From Caulobacter sp. Root1455 (lineage in GTDB: Bacteria; Pseudomonadota; Alphaproteobacteria; Caulobacterales; Caulobacteraceae): a stretch of DNA of 41,223 nucleotides. The stretch covers positions 1 to 41,223 of the forward strand of contig NZ_LMFQ01000013.1 of NCBI RefSeq assembly GCF_001426905.1, in the 5' to 3' direction. The notes under the pieces were generated by a model, which saw only the letters and a list, made by a program, of their open reading frames with translations, was not told where the DNA came from and ran no database searches. A program made the translations under genes and the position numbers. Below are positions 7,395 through 15,699 of this stretch, one piece after another (within the stretch, counting starts at the first letter, position 1; each line of letters opens with the position of its first letter).

Positions 7395-9002
7395 GTGATG
7401 GGGCGGTCGAAACTGGTCGAAAATCTCCTCAGCTCGGCGTCCCTGCACGCCGGCCGGCCGGCCGTGCGGACCGGCGACGTGGCGCACACCTACGAGCAGC
7501 TGGTCGGGTTCGCCGGCGGGCTCGCCCATCGCCTGGCCCAGTCCGGCGCCCCCGGCGATCGCTGCGCCGTGCTCGGCCGACGCTCGCTAGCCGCCTACGG
7601 CGCCTTTTTGGCCTGCCTGCTGGCCGAGCGCGTCTATCTTCCCCTGAGCCCGCACGACCCGGCTCAACGGATGGCCGACACGCTCAAGCGCGGCCGGTGC
7701 GAGACCTTGGTCGCCGACCGCGCCAGCCTCGCCCAGGCCGCGCCCCTGGCGCGGGCGCATCAGGGCCTGCGCCTGCTGATCCTGCCCGACGTACGGCGCG
7801 GCGCCGTCGGTGACCTGGATCTGGACCCCAGCGTCGCCGTGATCTGCGCCGACGATCTCGACGCAACGCTCGCGCCGCCGCCCGCGACCCTGGCGTCCCC
7901 CGACGCGGAGGGCGCCTACCTGATCTTCACCTCCGGCTCGACCGGAACGCCCAAGGGCGTCCTGGTGCCGGCCAGCGCGGCCCAGTCCTATGTGGAAGCC
8001 ATGCGGCCGGTCCTGGCGCTGGAACCCCAGGATCGGGTCAGCCAGGTCTTCGATCCGGGTTTCGATCTATCCGTCCACGACATGCTGATGGCCTGGGACG
8101 CCGGCGCCCAGCTTTGCCCCCTGCCCGAAGCGCAACGCTTTCGCCCCGGCGAAGCGGTTCGAGAGCTGAATCTTACGGTCTGGTTTTCCGTGCCTTCGAC
8201 CATCTCGGTGATGGGGGGGCTCGGCCAGTTGAGGCCCGAACTGCTGGGCGGCTTGCGTACGAGCCTGTTCTGCGGCGAGGCGCTGAGGACGGCCGACGTC
8301 GATCTCTGGCGCGCGGCGGCCCCCGCGTCACGCCTGCTCAACCTGTACGGCCCCACCGAAGCCACGATCGCCGCCTCGGCCCATGAGTTTGTCGCGGCCG
8401 ACACGGCCCGCCCGACCGTGCCGATCGGCCGGCCGCTGCCCGGTCTGGGCTATGTCCTGCTGGATGCCGACACCCAGGGCCTGGCCAATGGCGAGGAAGG
8501 CGAACTGGGCATCAGCGGCCCCCAGCTGGCCCTGGGCTACTGGGACGATCCAGACCTGACCGAGCAGCGCTTTCCCACGCTGTCGACGCCGGAGGGGCCC
8601 CAGCGGATCTACCGCACCGGCGACCGTGTCCGCCGCCTCGACGACGGCGCCTACCTGTACCTCGGCCGGCTGGACAACGAGATCAAGATCGCCGGCGCCT
8701 ATCGGCTGAACCTCCTGGAGGTCGAGAACGCGGTGGCCGCCGCGGCGGGGGCGCGCGCCTGCGCGGTGGTGGTGTCGGACGGTCGTTCTCAGGCGCGCAG
8801 CACGCTCACCGCCTTCCTCGTCGGCGCCACGCAATCGGATCGCGCGATCCGCGAGAGCCTGCGCCATAGCCATCCGACCTACATGATCCCGGAGGCGTTT
8901 CGGCGCCTCGCGGTCCTGCCCGCGCTGCCCAACGGCAAGGTCGATCGTCACGCCCTGCTCCGCGTGGTGGTCGGCGAAACCGAAGGATCGGAAGCATGCT
9001 GA
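7395..9002 (+). CDS. Free-standing amino-acid adenylation enzyme (NRPS A-domain type)
   Basis: This 535-residue ANL-superfamily enzyme makes an aminoacyl-AMP and transfers it to a carrier protein. It shows the A3 loop IFTSGSTGTPKGV (about residue 175), FDLSVHD (about 223), NLYGPTEATI, the A7 motif YRTGD and the A10 lysine in NGKVD. No carrier domain is fused, so it must load one in trans; the carrier at 3411 is the leading candidate. Aligning by eye to GrsA gives pocket residues D-L-H-F-L-C-L-I-A. The conserved Asp fits an alpha-amino-group substrate, but I cannot name the amino acid. The start is GTG 7395 or the adjacent ATG 7398; GAGGGG at 7382-7387 serves both. Free-standing A domains next to a carrier and a LysA-like decarboxylase parallel BtrJ or VinN systems. 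Confidence 0.88.
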   Translation: MMGRSKLVENLLSSASLHAGRPAVRTGDVAHTYEQLVGFAGGLAHRLAQSGAPGDRCAVLGRRSLAAYGAFLACLLAERVYLPLSPHDPAQRMADTLKRGRCETLVADRASLAQAAPLARAHQGLRLLILPDVRRGAVGDLDLDPSVAVICADDLDATLAPPPATLASPDAEGAYLIFTSGSTGTPKGVLVPASAAQSYVEAMRPVLALEPQDRVSQVFDPGFDLSVHDMLMAWDAGAQLCPLPEAQRFRPGEAVRELNLTVWFSVPSTISVMGGLGQLRPELLGGLRTSLFCGEALRTADVDLWRAAAPASRLLNLYGPTEATIAASAHEFVAADTARPTVPIGRPLPGLGYVLLDADTQGLANGEEGELGISGPQLALGYWDDPDLTEQRFPTLSTPEGPQRIYRTGDRVRRLDDGAYLYLGRLDNEIKIAGAYRLNLLEVENAVAAAAGARACAVVVSDGRSQARSTLTAFLVGATQSDRAIRESLRHSHPTYMIPEAFRRLAVLPALPNGKVDRHALLRVVVGETEGSEAC

Positions 9003-10405
9003 GCCGGGGGATCGTCTCCTTCGTGACCTCTCGCGATCCCGACGCGGTGCTGATGGAGCATCTGTCGGCCATGAGCCTGCGCCAGGACCGCGCGCCCTCC
9101 CCGCGCGCGCCCGGCCAACCCCTCGAAGTCCTGCTTTCGGGATACTTCGGCGCGGGCAACACCGGCTCGGAGATGCGGGCCAGCGAGATCGTACGCCACA
9201 TGCGGCGGCTGCTTGGCCCCGACAACGTCGCCTTCAGCGCCCTGAGCCTGACCAACGACCTGCCGCGCGACCTGTTCCCGGGCGTACGGGCCTGCACGCT
9301 GTCGGGCTTCTATCCCGACGTGGTGGCGGCCGAAATCGCCAAGTGCCACGCGGTGGTCGCCTGTGAAGGGTCGACCTTCAAGTCGACGTTTTCGGAGGTG
9401 CTGACGGCCTTGATGGCCGGCACCCTGGGCGCGGCGGCCCGCGCGGAGCAGCCGGCGATCGCCTATGGGGCCGAGGTCGGGACGCTCACGCCGCGACTCG
9501 AAGCCTACGTCCGCGACAACGCCCGCGGCGCCCTGATCATGGCCCGCAACCAGGCTTCGGTCGAGCGCGCCGAAGCCTTGGGCCTTCGCACCCTCTCCGG
9601 CGCCGACACGGCCTGGACCTTCACGTCCTCGCCGCCCGAGGTCGCTCGCCAATGGCTGGCGCGGGCCGGCTGGAACGGCGTCGATCCGATCGTGGTCTTC
9701 TGCCCGGTCAACCCGTTCTGGTGGCCCGTTCGCGCCGAGCCGGCGACCTTCGCGGCCATGCAGAGAACCGGTCAGGGACGCGATCGGCACTACGGCGCGG
9801 TGTTCTTCCATAGCAACGACGAGATCGCGAGCGCCCGCTACGGGGTGTTCATTCGCCAGCTCGCCGACGCCTTCGAGCGCCTGCGCGTCGCGCGGAACGC
9901 CTTTCCGGTCGTGATCGGCATGGATCGCGTGGACGCCGCGGCCTGCGCCGACCTCATCGCCCGCATGCCGTTCGGCGCGGCGGTCTTCCGCAGCGGCGAA
10001 CACGACGTCGGCGATCTCATCGCGATCCTGCGGCAAGCCGACCTGGTGGTCAGCGCCCGCTTCCACGCGCTGGTCGGCGCGATGCCGTCCGGCGCGCCCT
10101 CGATTGGTCTGGCCTTCGACGAGCGGGTGGGCAACCTGATGCGAGGCGCCGAACCGGGGCGAGCGCTCGCGGCCGACGCGCCGGACCTGGCCGATCAGAT
10201 CGTCGCGGCGGCCGGCCGCCTGGACCCCGACGTCGTCCGGGCCGAGGCGCGCGCGCGGATCGGCGCCGAACTCGACGGGATGGCGAGGATGGCCCACGGA
10301 CTGCGCGCGGAGTTCGGCCGGTTCGCGCCCGACCTAAGCCTGCCCGATCTGCACGATGGTCCGGTCGGCGCCCTCCCCCTCGATATCCAGCGAATCTTGG
10401 CGTGA
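8996..10405 (+). CDS. Polysaccharide pyruvyl transferase family protein (WcaK/CsaB-like)
   Basis: The 469 residues match the GT-B-like pyruvyl transferase family (PF04230). An N-terminal nucleotide-type loop, LSGYFGAGNTGSE, begins the fold. The C-terminal signature contains SARFHALVGAM, followed by GAPSIGLAFDERVGNLM, the family's characteristic histidine region and 'yd.Kv..l' segment. Characterised members transfer an enolpyruvyl group from phosphoenolpyruvate to sugars to form pyruvate ketals in cell-wall polymers and exopolysaccharides. There is no glycosyltransferase or polymer gene in this window, so the acceptor may be a metabolite of the cluster. It overlaps the adenylation gene by seven bases and the MenD-like gene follows at once. 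Both families handle enolpyruvyl- or pyruvate-related chemistry, which may not be a coincidence. Confidence 0.8.
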   Translation: MLSRGIVSFVTSRDPDAVLMEHLSAMSLRQDRAPSPRAPGQPLEVLLSGYFGAGNTGSEMRASEIVRHMRRLLGPDNVAFSALSLTNDLPRDLFPGVRACTLSGFYPDVVAAEIAKCHAVVACEGSTFKSTFSEVLTALMAGTLGAAARAEQPAIAYGAEVGTLTPRLEAYVRDNARGALIMARNQASVERAEALGLRTLSGADTAWTFTSSPPEVARQWLARAGWNGVDPIVVFCPVNPFWWPVRAEPATFAAMQRTGQGRDRHYGAVFFHSNDEIASARYGVFIRQLADAFERLRVARNAFPVVIGMDRVDAAACADLIARMPFGAAVFRSGEHDVGDLIAILRQADLVVSARFHALVGAMPSGAPSIGLAFDERVGNLMRGAEPGRALAADAPDLADQIVAAAGRLDPDVVRAEARARIGAELDGMARMAHGLRAEFGRFAPDLSLPDLHDGPVGALPLDIQRILA

Positions 10406-10413
10406 GGTCCGCG

Positions 10414-12195
10414 GTGAACATCCATCAACCCCTGACGCTCAACCCCAACACGTTCTGGTGCCGCGCCATCGCCCAGACCCTGGCCAGCCTGGGCGTCACC
10501 GACATCGTCACCAGCCCCGGCACCCGATCGGCCGCCCTCGTCTCGGCCTTCGAGGAACGTTCCGACTGCCGCATGCATGTTCTGACCGACGAACGTTCCG
10601 CGGGCTTCTTCGCGCTGGGACTGGCCAAAAGCCTGAAGCGGCCCACGGCCGTCTGCGTCACCTCCGGCAGCGCCGTGGCCAACCTCGTACCGGCGCTTTG
10701 CGAGGCTCACGCCAACGCCACGCCCCTGGTCGCGCTCACCTGCGACCGGCCTCGCAGCCTGCGCGGCGCGGGCCAGCCCCAGACGACCAAGCAAGCCGAG
10801 TTTTGCGCGCCCCTGGTGTCCAGGTTGATCGACCTGAGCGATCCCGACGCCTCCCCCGAAGGCCTTGAGCGGCTGGTCGCCGAGCTCCTGACCATCGCGC
10901 CGCATCTCGTCGATCAGGGCGCGCGCGGCCCCGTGCAGATCAATATTCCGCTTCTGGGTCGAATGACCTCCGTCGACGGGGCCCACGGCTGGGGCGTGAG
11001 CCCTCCGCCCGCCCGGCCGATCGCGCCGTCGTTTCCAGCGCCGCGCGCTCTGGTCGAGATCGACACGATCGCCAAGACGCTGGACCTGAAGCCCGGGCTG
11101 AAAGGCCTGATCGTGGTCGGGCCGGACGAGGATCTGCCGATCGCGGCGATCGGAAGGCTCGCCGCGCGGACCGGTTATCCGCTCCTGCTCGACGCGCCGG
11201 GCGGCCTGCGTGGCGCGCGATTGCCCGGCGCCGTCGCCGAGGCCGACTTCCTGGTCACGCGCCGTGAGGTCTTCGCGCTGAAACCCGAACTGCTGATCCG
11301 CATCGGTCCCGCGCCGGTCTCAGCCGGCTTGCAACAGTATGTCGGCGCTTGCCGGGCTCCGGTGCTGCGCGTGGACCGGCGGTCCGTGGAGGCCGATTAT
11401 CTGAATGACGCCTTCCGCGTCTTGCCCCTGCATGACCACGCCGCCCTGGACGCCGTCGCCGAGCGACTTGACCGCGGCGACACGGCCTGGCGCGAGCATT
11501 GGCTGGATATGGCCCGGGCCTGTCGCGCCGCCCTGCCCCAGGCCGTGGCCACGGGCGGCTGGAGCGAAATCCAAGTCGCCGACATCGCCTTGCGCCGGCC
11601 TGAATTCGGCTTCACGCACCTGGCCAACTCGCTGGCCATCCGGCTGGGCAACCTGCTGACCGGGTTGGATGGGCGCGAACGCCCGGTCCACGCCAACCGG
11701 GGGGTGGCTGGGATCGACGGCACCATCGCGACCTTCCTGGGCGAAGCCGTTGGGACGGCGAAACCCGGCCTGCTGCTGATCGGCGACCTGGCGGCGACGC
11801 ACGACCTGTCGTCGCTCGAGGCATGCCTGCGCGCCGACTGCAGGGGCGCTATTGTCGTCATGAACAACGACGGGGGAGGTCTTTTCGACCTGTTGCCGGT
11901 GCGGGGCACGCCCGCCTACCGCCCCTATATCCGTCACAGCGCGGGGGTCGACTTCCGCCGCATAGCCCAGGCGTTTGGACTGGGGTTCGACCGCTGCGGC
12001 TCGATCGAGCAACTCGACGCGGCCCTGGATCGCGCCGTGCGGCCGCGCGCGCGACTGCGTCTGATCGAAGCGGTGATCACGCCCGGCGCGATCACCACCG
12101 AGCTGCGAGACTTGATCGGCCGCCTGAGCAGCCACGACGCGACCAAGACGCGGAACCATCCCGCTTCGCCCGTTTCCACGCCAGCGGAGGCCTGA
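10414..12195 (+). CDS. menD: MenD-like thiamine-diphosphate enzyme (SEPHCHC synthase family)
   Basis: MenD joins 2-oxoglutarate-derived succinic semialdehyde anion to isochorismate in menaquinone synthesis. This roughly 593-residue homologue keeps the key features: SPGTRSAAL near the N-terminus, the ThDP-activating Glu in TDERSAGFFALGLAK (about residue 60), DRPRSLRGAGQPQ, NSLAIRLG and NRGVAGIDG (two arginines that bind isochorismate carboxylates in E. coli MenD), and GDLAATHDL with NNDGGGLFDLLP for Mg-ThDP. The normally conserved Asn of 'GANQ' is Pro here. GTG 10414 is chosen because GAGG (10404-10407) precedes it; GTG 10402, overlapping the previous stop, is the alternative. No other men gene is present, and Caulobacter relatives use ubiquinone, so this is probably a recruited carboligase. 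It may still use 2-oxoglutarate, with isochorismate or another enone as acceptor. Confidence 0.85.
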   Translation: MNIHQPLTLNPNTFWCRAIAQTLASLGVTDIVTSPGTRSAALVSAFEERSDCRMHVLTDERSAGFFALGLAKSLKRPTAVCVTSGSAVANLVPALCEAHANATPLVALTCDRPRSLRGAGQPQTTKQAEFCAPLVSRLIDLSDPDASPEGLERLVAELLTIAPHLVDQGARGPVQINIPLLGRMTSVDGAHGWGVSPPPARPIAPSFPAPRALVEIDTIAKTLDLKPGLKGLIVVGPDEDLPIAAIGRLAARTGYPLLLDAPGGLRGARLPGAVAEADFLVTRREVFALKPELLIRIGPAPVSAGLQQYVGACRAPVLRVDRRSVEADYLNDAFRVLPLHDHAALDAVAERLDRGDTAWREHWLDMARACRAALPQAVATGGWSEIQVADIALRRPEFGFTHLANSLAIRLGNLLTGLDGRERPVHANRGVAGIDGTIATFLGEAVGTAKPGLLLIGDLAATHDLSSLEACLRADCRGAIVVMNNDGGGLFDLLPVRGTPAYRPYIRHSAGVDFRRIAQAFGLGFDRCGSIEQLDAALDRAVRPRARLRLIEAVITPGAITTELRDLIGRLSSHDATKTRNHPASPVSTPAEA

Positions 12196-12196
12196 C

Positions 12197-14122
12197 GTGC
12201 CCGCTTCGCTCATCTCCCTGGTCAACGCGGATGCGCCGCCCTTCGCCCCGCCGCGAACCGCGCCGTCCGAATCCGTCTATCTGAACGACGCTCGGGAGAC
12301 GGCCTTCTTCCTTTGGGAACTGCAGGAGGCCGACCAGTGGGCGCTGGGCGCCGCGCCCTTCCAGGCCGTGGACCGGACCAGGGTCGAGGACATCCTGGCC
12401 CGCGCCCGGACCTTCGCCGCCAAGCTGGGTCGGGCGTACCAGGAGGCCGACCGCTCGCCCGCGCATCTCGACGCCGACGGCGAGGTCGTCATTCCCCGCG
12501 CGTTCGCGGCGCTCTGGGAGGAATTCCTGCGCGACTGGCACTGGCTGCGTCTGCAGACGGAGACGGTCAGCCAAGAGCGGCCGGGCCTGCCGCAGATCGT
12601 CAATCAGATGATCTTCGAGATGTTCGTCGGGGCCAATCCCGCGTTCATGACCTACGGCGGCTTCACGCCCTCGGCGCTGTTCTTGATGGGACACGCGGCC
12701 ACGCCCGAACAGCGGGCCCTGTTCGAGCAACCCCTGGCCGAAGGTCGCTGGGACGCCTGCTTCTGCGCCACCGAGGACACGGCCGGCAGCGACCTGTCCG
12801 ACGTCAGGACCCACGCCGAACCGTTGCAGGACGGGGTCTACGCCGTCAGCGGCGTAAAGCGGTTCATCACCGCGGGCATGAACCCTCTGGTCGAGAACAC
12901 CGTCTACCTGGTCATCGGCCGCGTCGCCGACGCCAAGCCCGGCTTCTTTTCGCTGTCCTGCTTCCTGGTGCCCCGTTTCTGGCCGGAAGCGGACGGGAGC
13001 CTCACCGACAACTTCGTCCGCTGCACGCGCGTCGAGGACAAGATGGGCCTGAACGGCTGCGCCAACACGCAGCTGGCGTTCGGTTGCGGCGGCGTCACGC
13101 GAGGAACCTTGCTGGGCGGTCGCAAGAATGTCGCCCTGCTGCAGCTTCAGCCCCTGATCCGCCGCGCGCGCATCGGCACCGGGCAGATCGCGCTGGGCCT
13201 GGCGTCCAGCGCCTATCTCCACAGCCTGCGTTTCGCTCGCCGGCGCGTTCAGGGCCGTCGCTTCGAGGAGGCCTCCAATGTCGAGGCCGACCAGGTGCCG
13301 ATCATCGAGCACCTCGACGTCCAGCGCATGCTTTTGGAGATGCGCGCCTCGGTCGAAGGGTGCCGCAGCCTGATCGGTCGTCTCACCCGCGAGGTCACCA
13401 AGGTTCAGCAGATGGTGGCGGCCGGCCTGGACAAGGACGACATGGAGCGGTCGGCGCGCCTGATCCTGCTCTACACGCCGATGGTGAAAGCCTACGTCTC
13501 CGACGAGGCCTGGAAGGTCGCCAGCCAAGCGATCCAGGTCCACGGCGGCGTCGGCTATCTGCGCGACAACCCTGTCGAGCAGTACTGCCGCGATATCCGC
13601 GTGCTCTCCATCTGGGAAGGCACCAACTACATCCAGGCCCAGGACCTGGTGCGCGAGAAGCTGGGGCTGGGCCGCCAGGCCCTCGCCATGCGCTACTTCA
13701 CCGAGGACGTCGAAGCTTTCCTGGCGCGGGGAGCGGCCCATCCTAACCTGGCGGCGGAATTCGCCCTGCTGGAGGCGGGCCTGCGCTGCCTGACCGGCGC
13801 GCTCGAGGCGATCCAACGGCATGTCGTCGAAGGCCGCATCGCGCTGATCCCGCAGATCTGCACGCGGTTCCTGGCGATTTTTGGCGACGTGGCGGCCGGC
13901 TGGGGCCTGCTGGAGGCCGCCTGCGTGGCCGAGCGCGCCCTGAGCGCGGACAAGCCCGACCCGGCCTTCTATCGCGGCAAGGTCAAGACCGCGCGGTTCT
14001 TCGCGCGCAACACCCTGAGCGGCCTGCCGGCGCGAGCGGCCCTGATCCATGAGCTCGAGGATGTCGTGGTGCGCCTGGACGCCGACGAGTTCGGGTTCGC
14101 GGACGGCGGAGCGGAGACATGA
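12197..14122 (+). CDS. Long acyl-CoA dehydrogenase family protein (DmdC/AcdA-like)
   Basis: This FAD-dependent acyl-thioester dehydrogenase has 641 residues. That is longer than classical members (about 380) because of an N-terminal extension and a C-terminal helical domain, as in DmdC-type enzymes. FAD/substrate segments CATEDTAGSDLSDV (about 190-203), QVHGGVGYLRDNPVEQY (about 447-463) and the catalytic base Glu474 in SIWEGTNYIQ are all present. It should introduce an alpha,beta double bond into an acyl-CoA or acyl-carrier substrate. The GTG start has GGAGG at 12186-12190, six bases upstream. Sitting directly before an acyl-CoA ligase gene, it probably works on the ligase product or on a chain bound to one of the carrier proteins. 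Confidence 0.88.
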   Translation: MPASLISLVNADAPPFAPPRTAPSESVYLNDARETAFFLWELQEADQWALGAAPFQAVDRTRVEDILARARTFAAKLGRAYQEADRSPAHLDADGEVVIPRAFAALWEEFLRDWHWLRLQTETVSQERPGLPQIVNQMIFEMFVGANPAFMTYGGFTPSALFLMGHAATPEQRALFEQPLAEGRWDACFCATEDTAGSDLSDVRTHAEPLQDGVYAVSGVKRFITAGMNPLVENTVYLVIGRVADAKPGFFSLSCFLVPRFWPEADGSLTDNFVRCTRVEDKMGLNGCANTQLAFGCGGVTRGTLLGGRKNVALLQLQPLIRRARIGTGQIALGLASSAYLHSLRFARRRVQGRRFEEASNVEADQVPIIEHLDVQRMLLEMRASVEGCRSLIGRLTREVTKVQQMVAAGLDKDDMERSARLILLYTPMVKAYVSDEAWKVASQAIQVHGGVGYLRDNPVEQYCRDIRVLSIWEGTNYIQAQDLVREKLGLGRQALAMRYFTEDVEAFLARGAAHPNLAAEFALLEAGLRCLTGALEAIQRHVVEGRIALIPQICTRFLAIFGDVAAGWGLLEAACVAERALSADKPDPAFYRGKVKTARFFARNTLSGLPARAALIHELEDVVVRLDADEFGFADGGAET

Positions 14123-15699
14123 GCGTGTCGGCCGATCCCACCTTCATGGCCTTCCTGACCCGCCAGGCCCAGGTGCGCGGCGAGGCGACGGCGCTGGTCT
14201 GCGGCCCCCAAGGCCTGACCTACGCGGCCTTGCACGCGGCGGTCTCCAACCTGGCGAGCGGACTGGTCCACCTGGGCCTGGCGCCGCGCGACCGCGTAGC
14301 GATTTTCCTGGACGCGACGATCGAGGCGGTTGTGTCCATCCTCGCGGCCTGGTCCGCCGGTCTCGTCGCCGTACCGGTCAACCCCAAGCTCAAGCCGCGC
14401 CAGGTCGGGCATATCATCGCCGACTGCGCGCCCAAGGCGCTGGTCACCACCGCCCGGCGGGCCGGCCTCCTGGCCCACGACTGCGACCTGGAAGGCCTGT
14501 CCCTGCTGCTGGTGGGCTCCGCCCCTGCGGATTCGGACGGGCCCGACCTGGACTGGAAGGCGCTGAGCGAACGTGCGGCCGACGCACCTCCGCATCGCAG
14601 CATCGACAACGATCCGGCCGCCATTCTCTACACGTCCGGTTCCACCGGCCTGCCCAAGGGCGTGGTCGTGTCCCACCGCAACCTCATCTGCGGCGCCCAG
14701 GCGGTGAACGCCTACCTCGGCACGCGCCCCGACGACGTCGTGCTGGCGGTGCTGCCGCTCAGCTTCGACGCGGGTCTCAGCCAGATCACCACGGGCCTGA
14801 TGGCCGGCGCGAAGATCGTCCTCCACGGCTTCCTGCGGGCCAAGCCGCTGATCACCCTTTGCGAAGCCGAAGGCGTCACCATGATCACGGCGGTGCCGCC
14901 CCTTTGGCGGCTGATCGTCGACGGTCCCTGGACACCGGCCGCCAGCCGGGGCGTACGGCTGTTCGCCAACACCGGCGGGCATATGTCCGCACCACTGCTG
15001 GCTGAACTGCGCGCGTGCTTTCCCGCCGCCCGCCCCTTCCTGATGTACGGCCTCACGGAGGCGTTTCGCTCGACCTATCTCGATCCATCGGAGGTCGACC
15101 GCCGGCCCGACTCGATCGGCAAGGCCATCCCCAACAGCGAAATCCTGGTGCTCGATGAGCGCGGCGCGCCCTGCCCGCCTGGGCAGGTCGGCGAGCTGGT
15201 GCACCGTGGCGCGCTCGTGACGCTGGGATACTGGAACCGTCCCGAGGAGACCGCCGCCCGTTTTCGCCCCCTGCCGGGCGGTCGCCCGGGCTTGCTGGCC
15301 GAGATGGCGGTCTGGTCGGGCGACCTGGTGGAAACCGACGCCGAAGGCTTTCTCTACTTCCGCGGGCGGCGCGACGAGATGATCAAGACATCGGGCTACC
15401 GCATCAGTCCGCTCGAGATCGAGTCCGTGCTCTCCGAGGCGCCTGACGTGCTCGAAGCCGCCGTCTTCGGGATCGACGACGAAGCGCTGGGTCAACGGCC
15501 CGTCGGCGCGGTCGTCTTGCGTCCCGGCGGCTCGCCTCAGGCGGTCGAGATGTTCGTCGCCGCGCGGCTGCCCGGATACATGGCCCCCCTGCTCTGGCCC
15601 CTCTCGTCACTGCCGCGATCCCCGAACGGCAAGATCGACAGGCACGACCTGCGAACCCGCTATCACGACGCCCGAACCACGATCGGAGTCCCCTCATGA
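14119..15699 (+). CDS. AMP-forming acyl-CoA/acyl-ACP ligase (TIGR03098-like)
   Basis: This 526-residue ANL-superfamily ligase shows YTSGSTGLPKGVVVSHRN (about residue 170), MYGLTEAFRSTYLDP, WSGDLVETDAEGFLYF, GRRDEMIKTSGYRISP and the C-terminal NGKIDRHDL lysine. The unusual YGLTEAFRSTYL and the following segment are what I remember from 'acyl-CoA ligase (AMP-forming), exosortase A system-associated' (TIGR03098). The decarboxylase at 3690 resembles its usual partner family, TIGR03099. No exosortase or PEP-CTERM gene is visible here, so the pair may have been recruited from that type of locus or share a metabolite with it. It lacks the Asp of amino-acid A domains at the FDxS position (SFDAGLSQ), so a carboxylic acid without an alpha-amino group is a reasonable substrate. 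The start overlaps the previous stop by four bases. Confidence 0.85.
   Translation: MSVSADPTFMAFLTRQAQVRGEATALVCGPQGLTYAALHAAVSNLASGLVHLGLAPRDRVAIFLDATIEAVVSILAAWSAGLVAVPVNPKLKPRQVGHIIADCAPKALVTTARRAGLLAHDCDLEGLSLLLVGSAPADSDGPDLDWKALSERAADAPPHRSIDNDPAAILYTSGSTGLPKGVVVSHRNLICGAQAVNAYLGTRPDDVVLAVLPLSFDAGLSQITTGLMAGAKIVLHGFLRAKPLITLCEAEGVTMITAVPPLWRLIVDGPWTPAASRGVRLFANTGGHMSAPLLAELRACFPAARPFLMYGLTEAFRSTYLDPSEVDRRPDSIGKAIPNSEILVLDERGAPCPPGQVGELVHRGALVTLGYWNRPEETAARFRPLPGGRPGLLAEMAVWSGDLVETDAEGFLYFRGRRDEMIKTSGYRISPLEIESVLSEAPDVLEAAVFGIDDEALGQRPVGAVVLRPGGSPQAVEMFVAARLPGYMAPLLWPLSSLPRSPNGKIDRHDLRTRYHDARTTIGVPS

Noticed and set aside
12092..14050. Long minus-strand open frame opposite the acyl-CoA dehydrogenase
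   Set aside because: It has the same artefact composition, and the plus strand has intact catalytic motifs and a ribosome-binding site.
14119..15699. Acyl-CoA ligase as MenE (o-succinylbenzoate-CoA ligase) partner of MenD
   Set aside because: Its motifs (YGLTEAFRSTYL region) fit the TIGR03098-like group better, and no menC or menB is present to make or use the MenE substrate.
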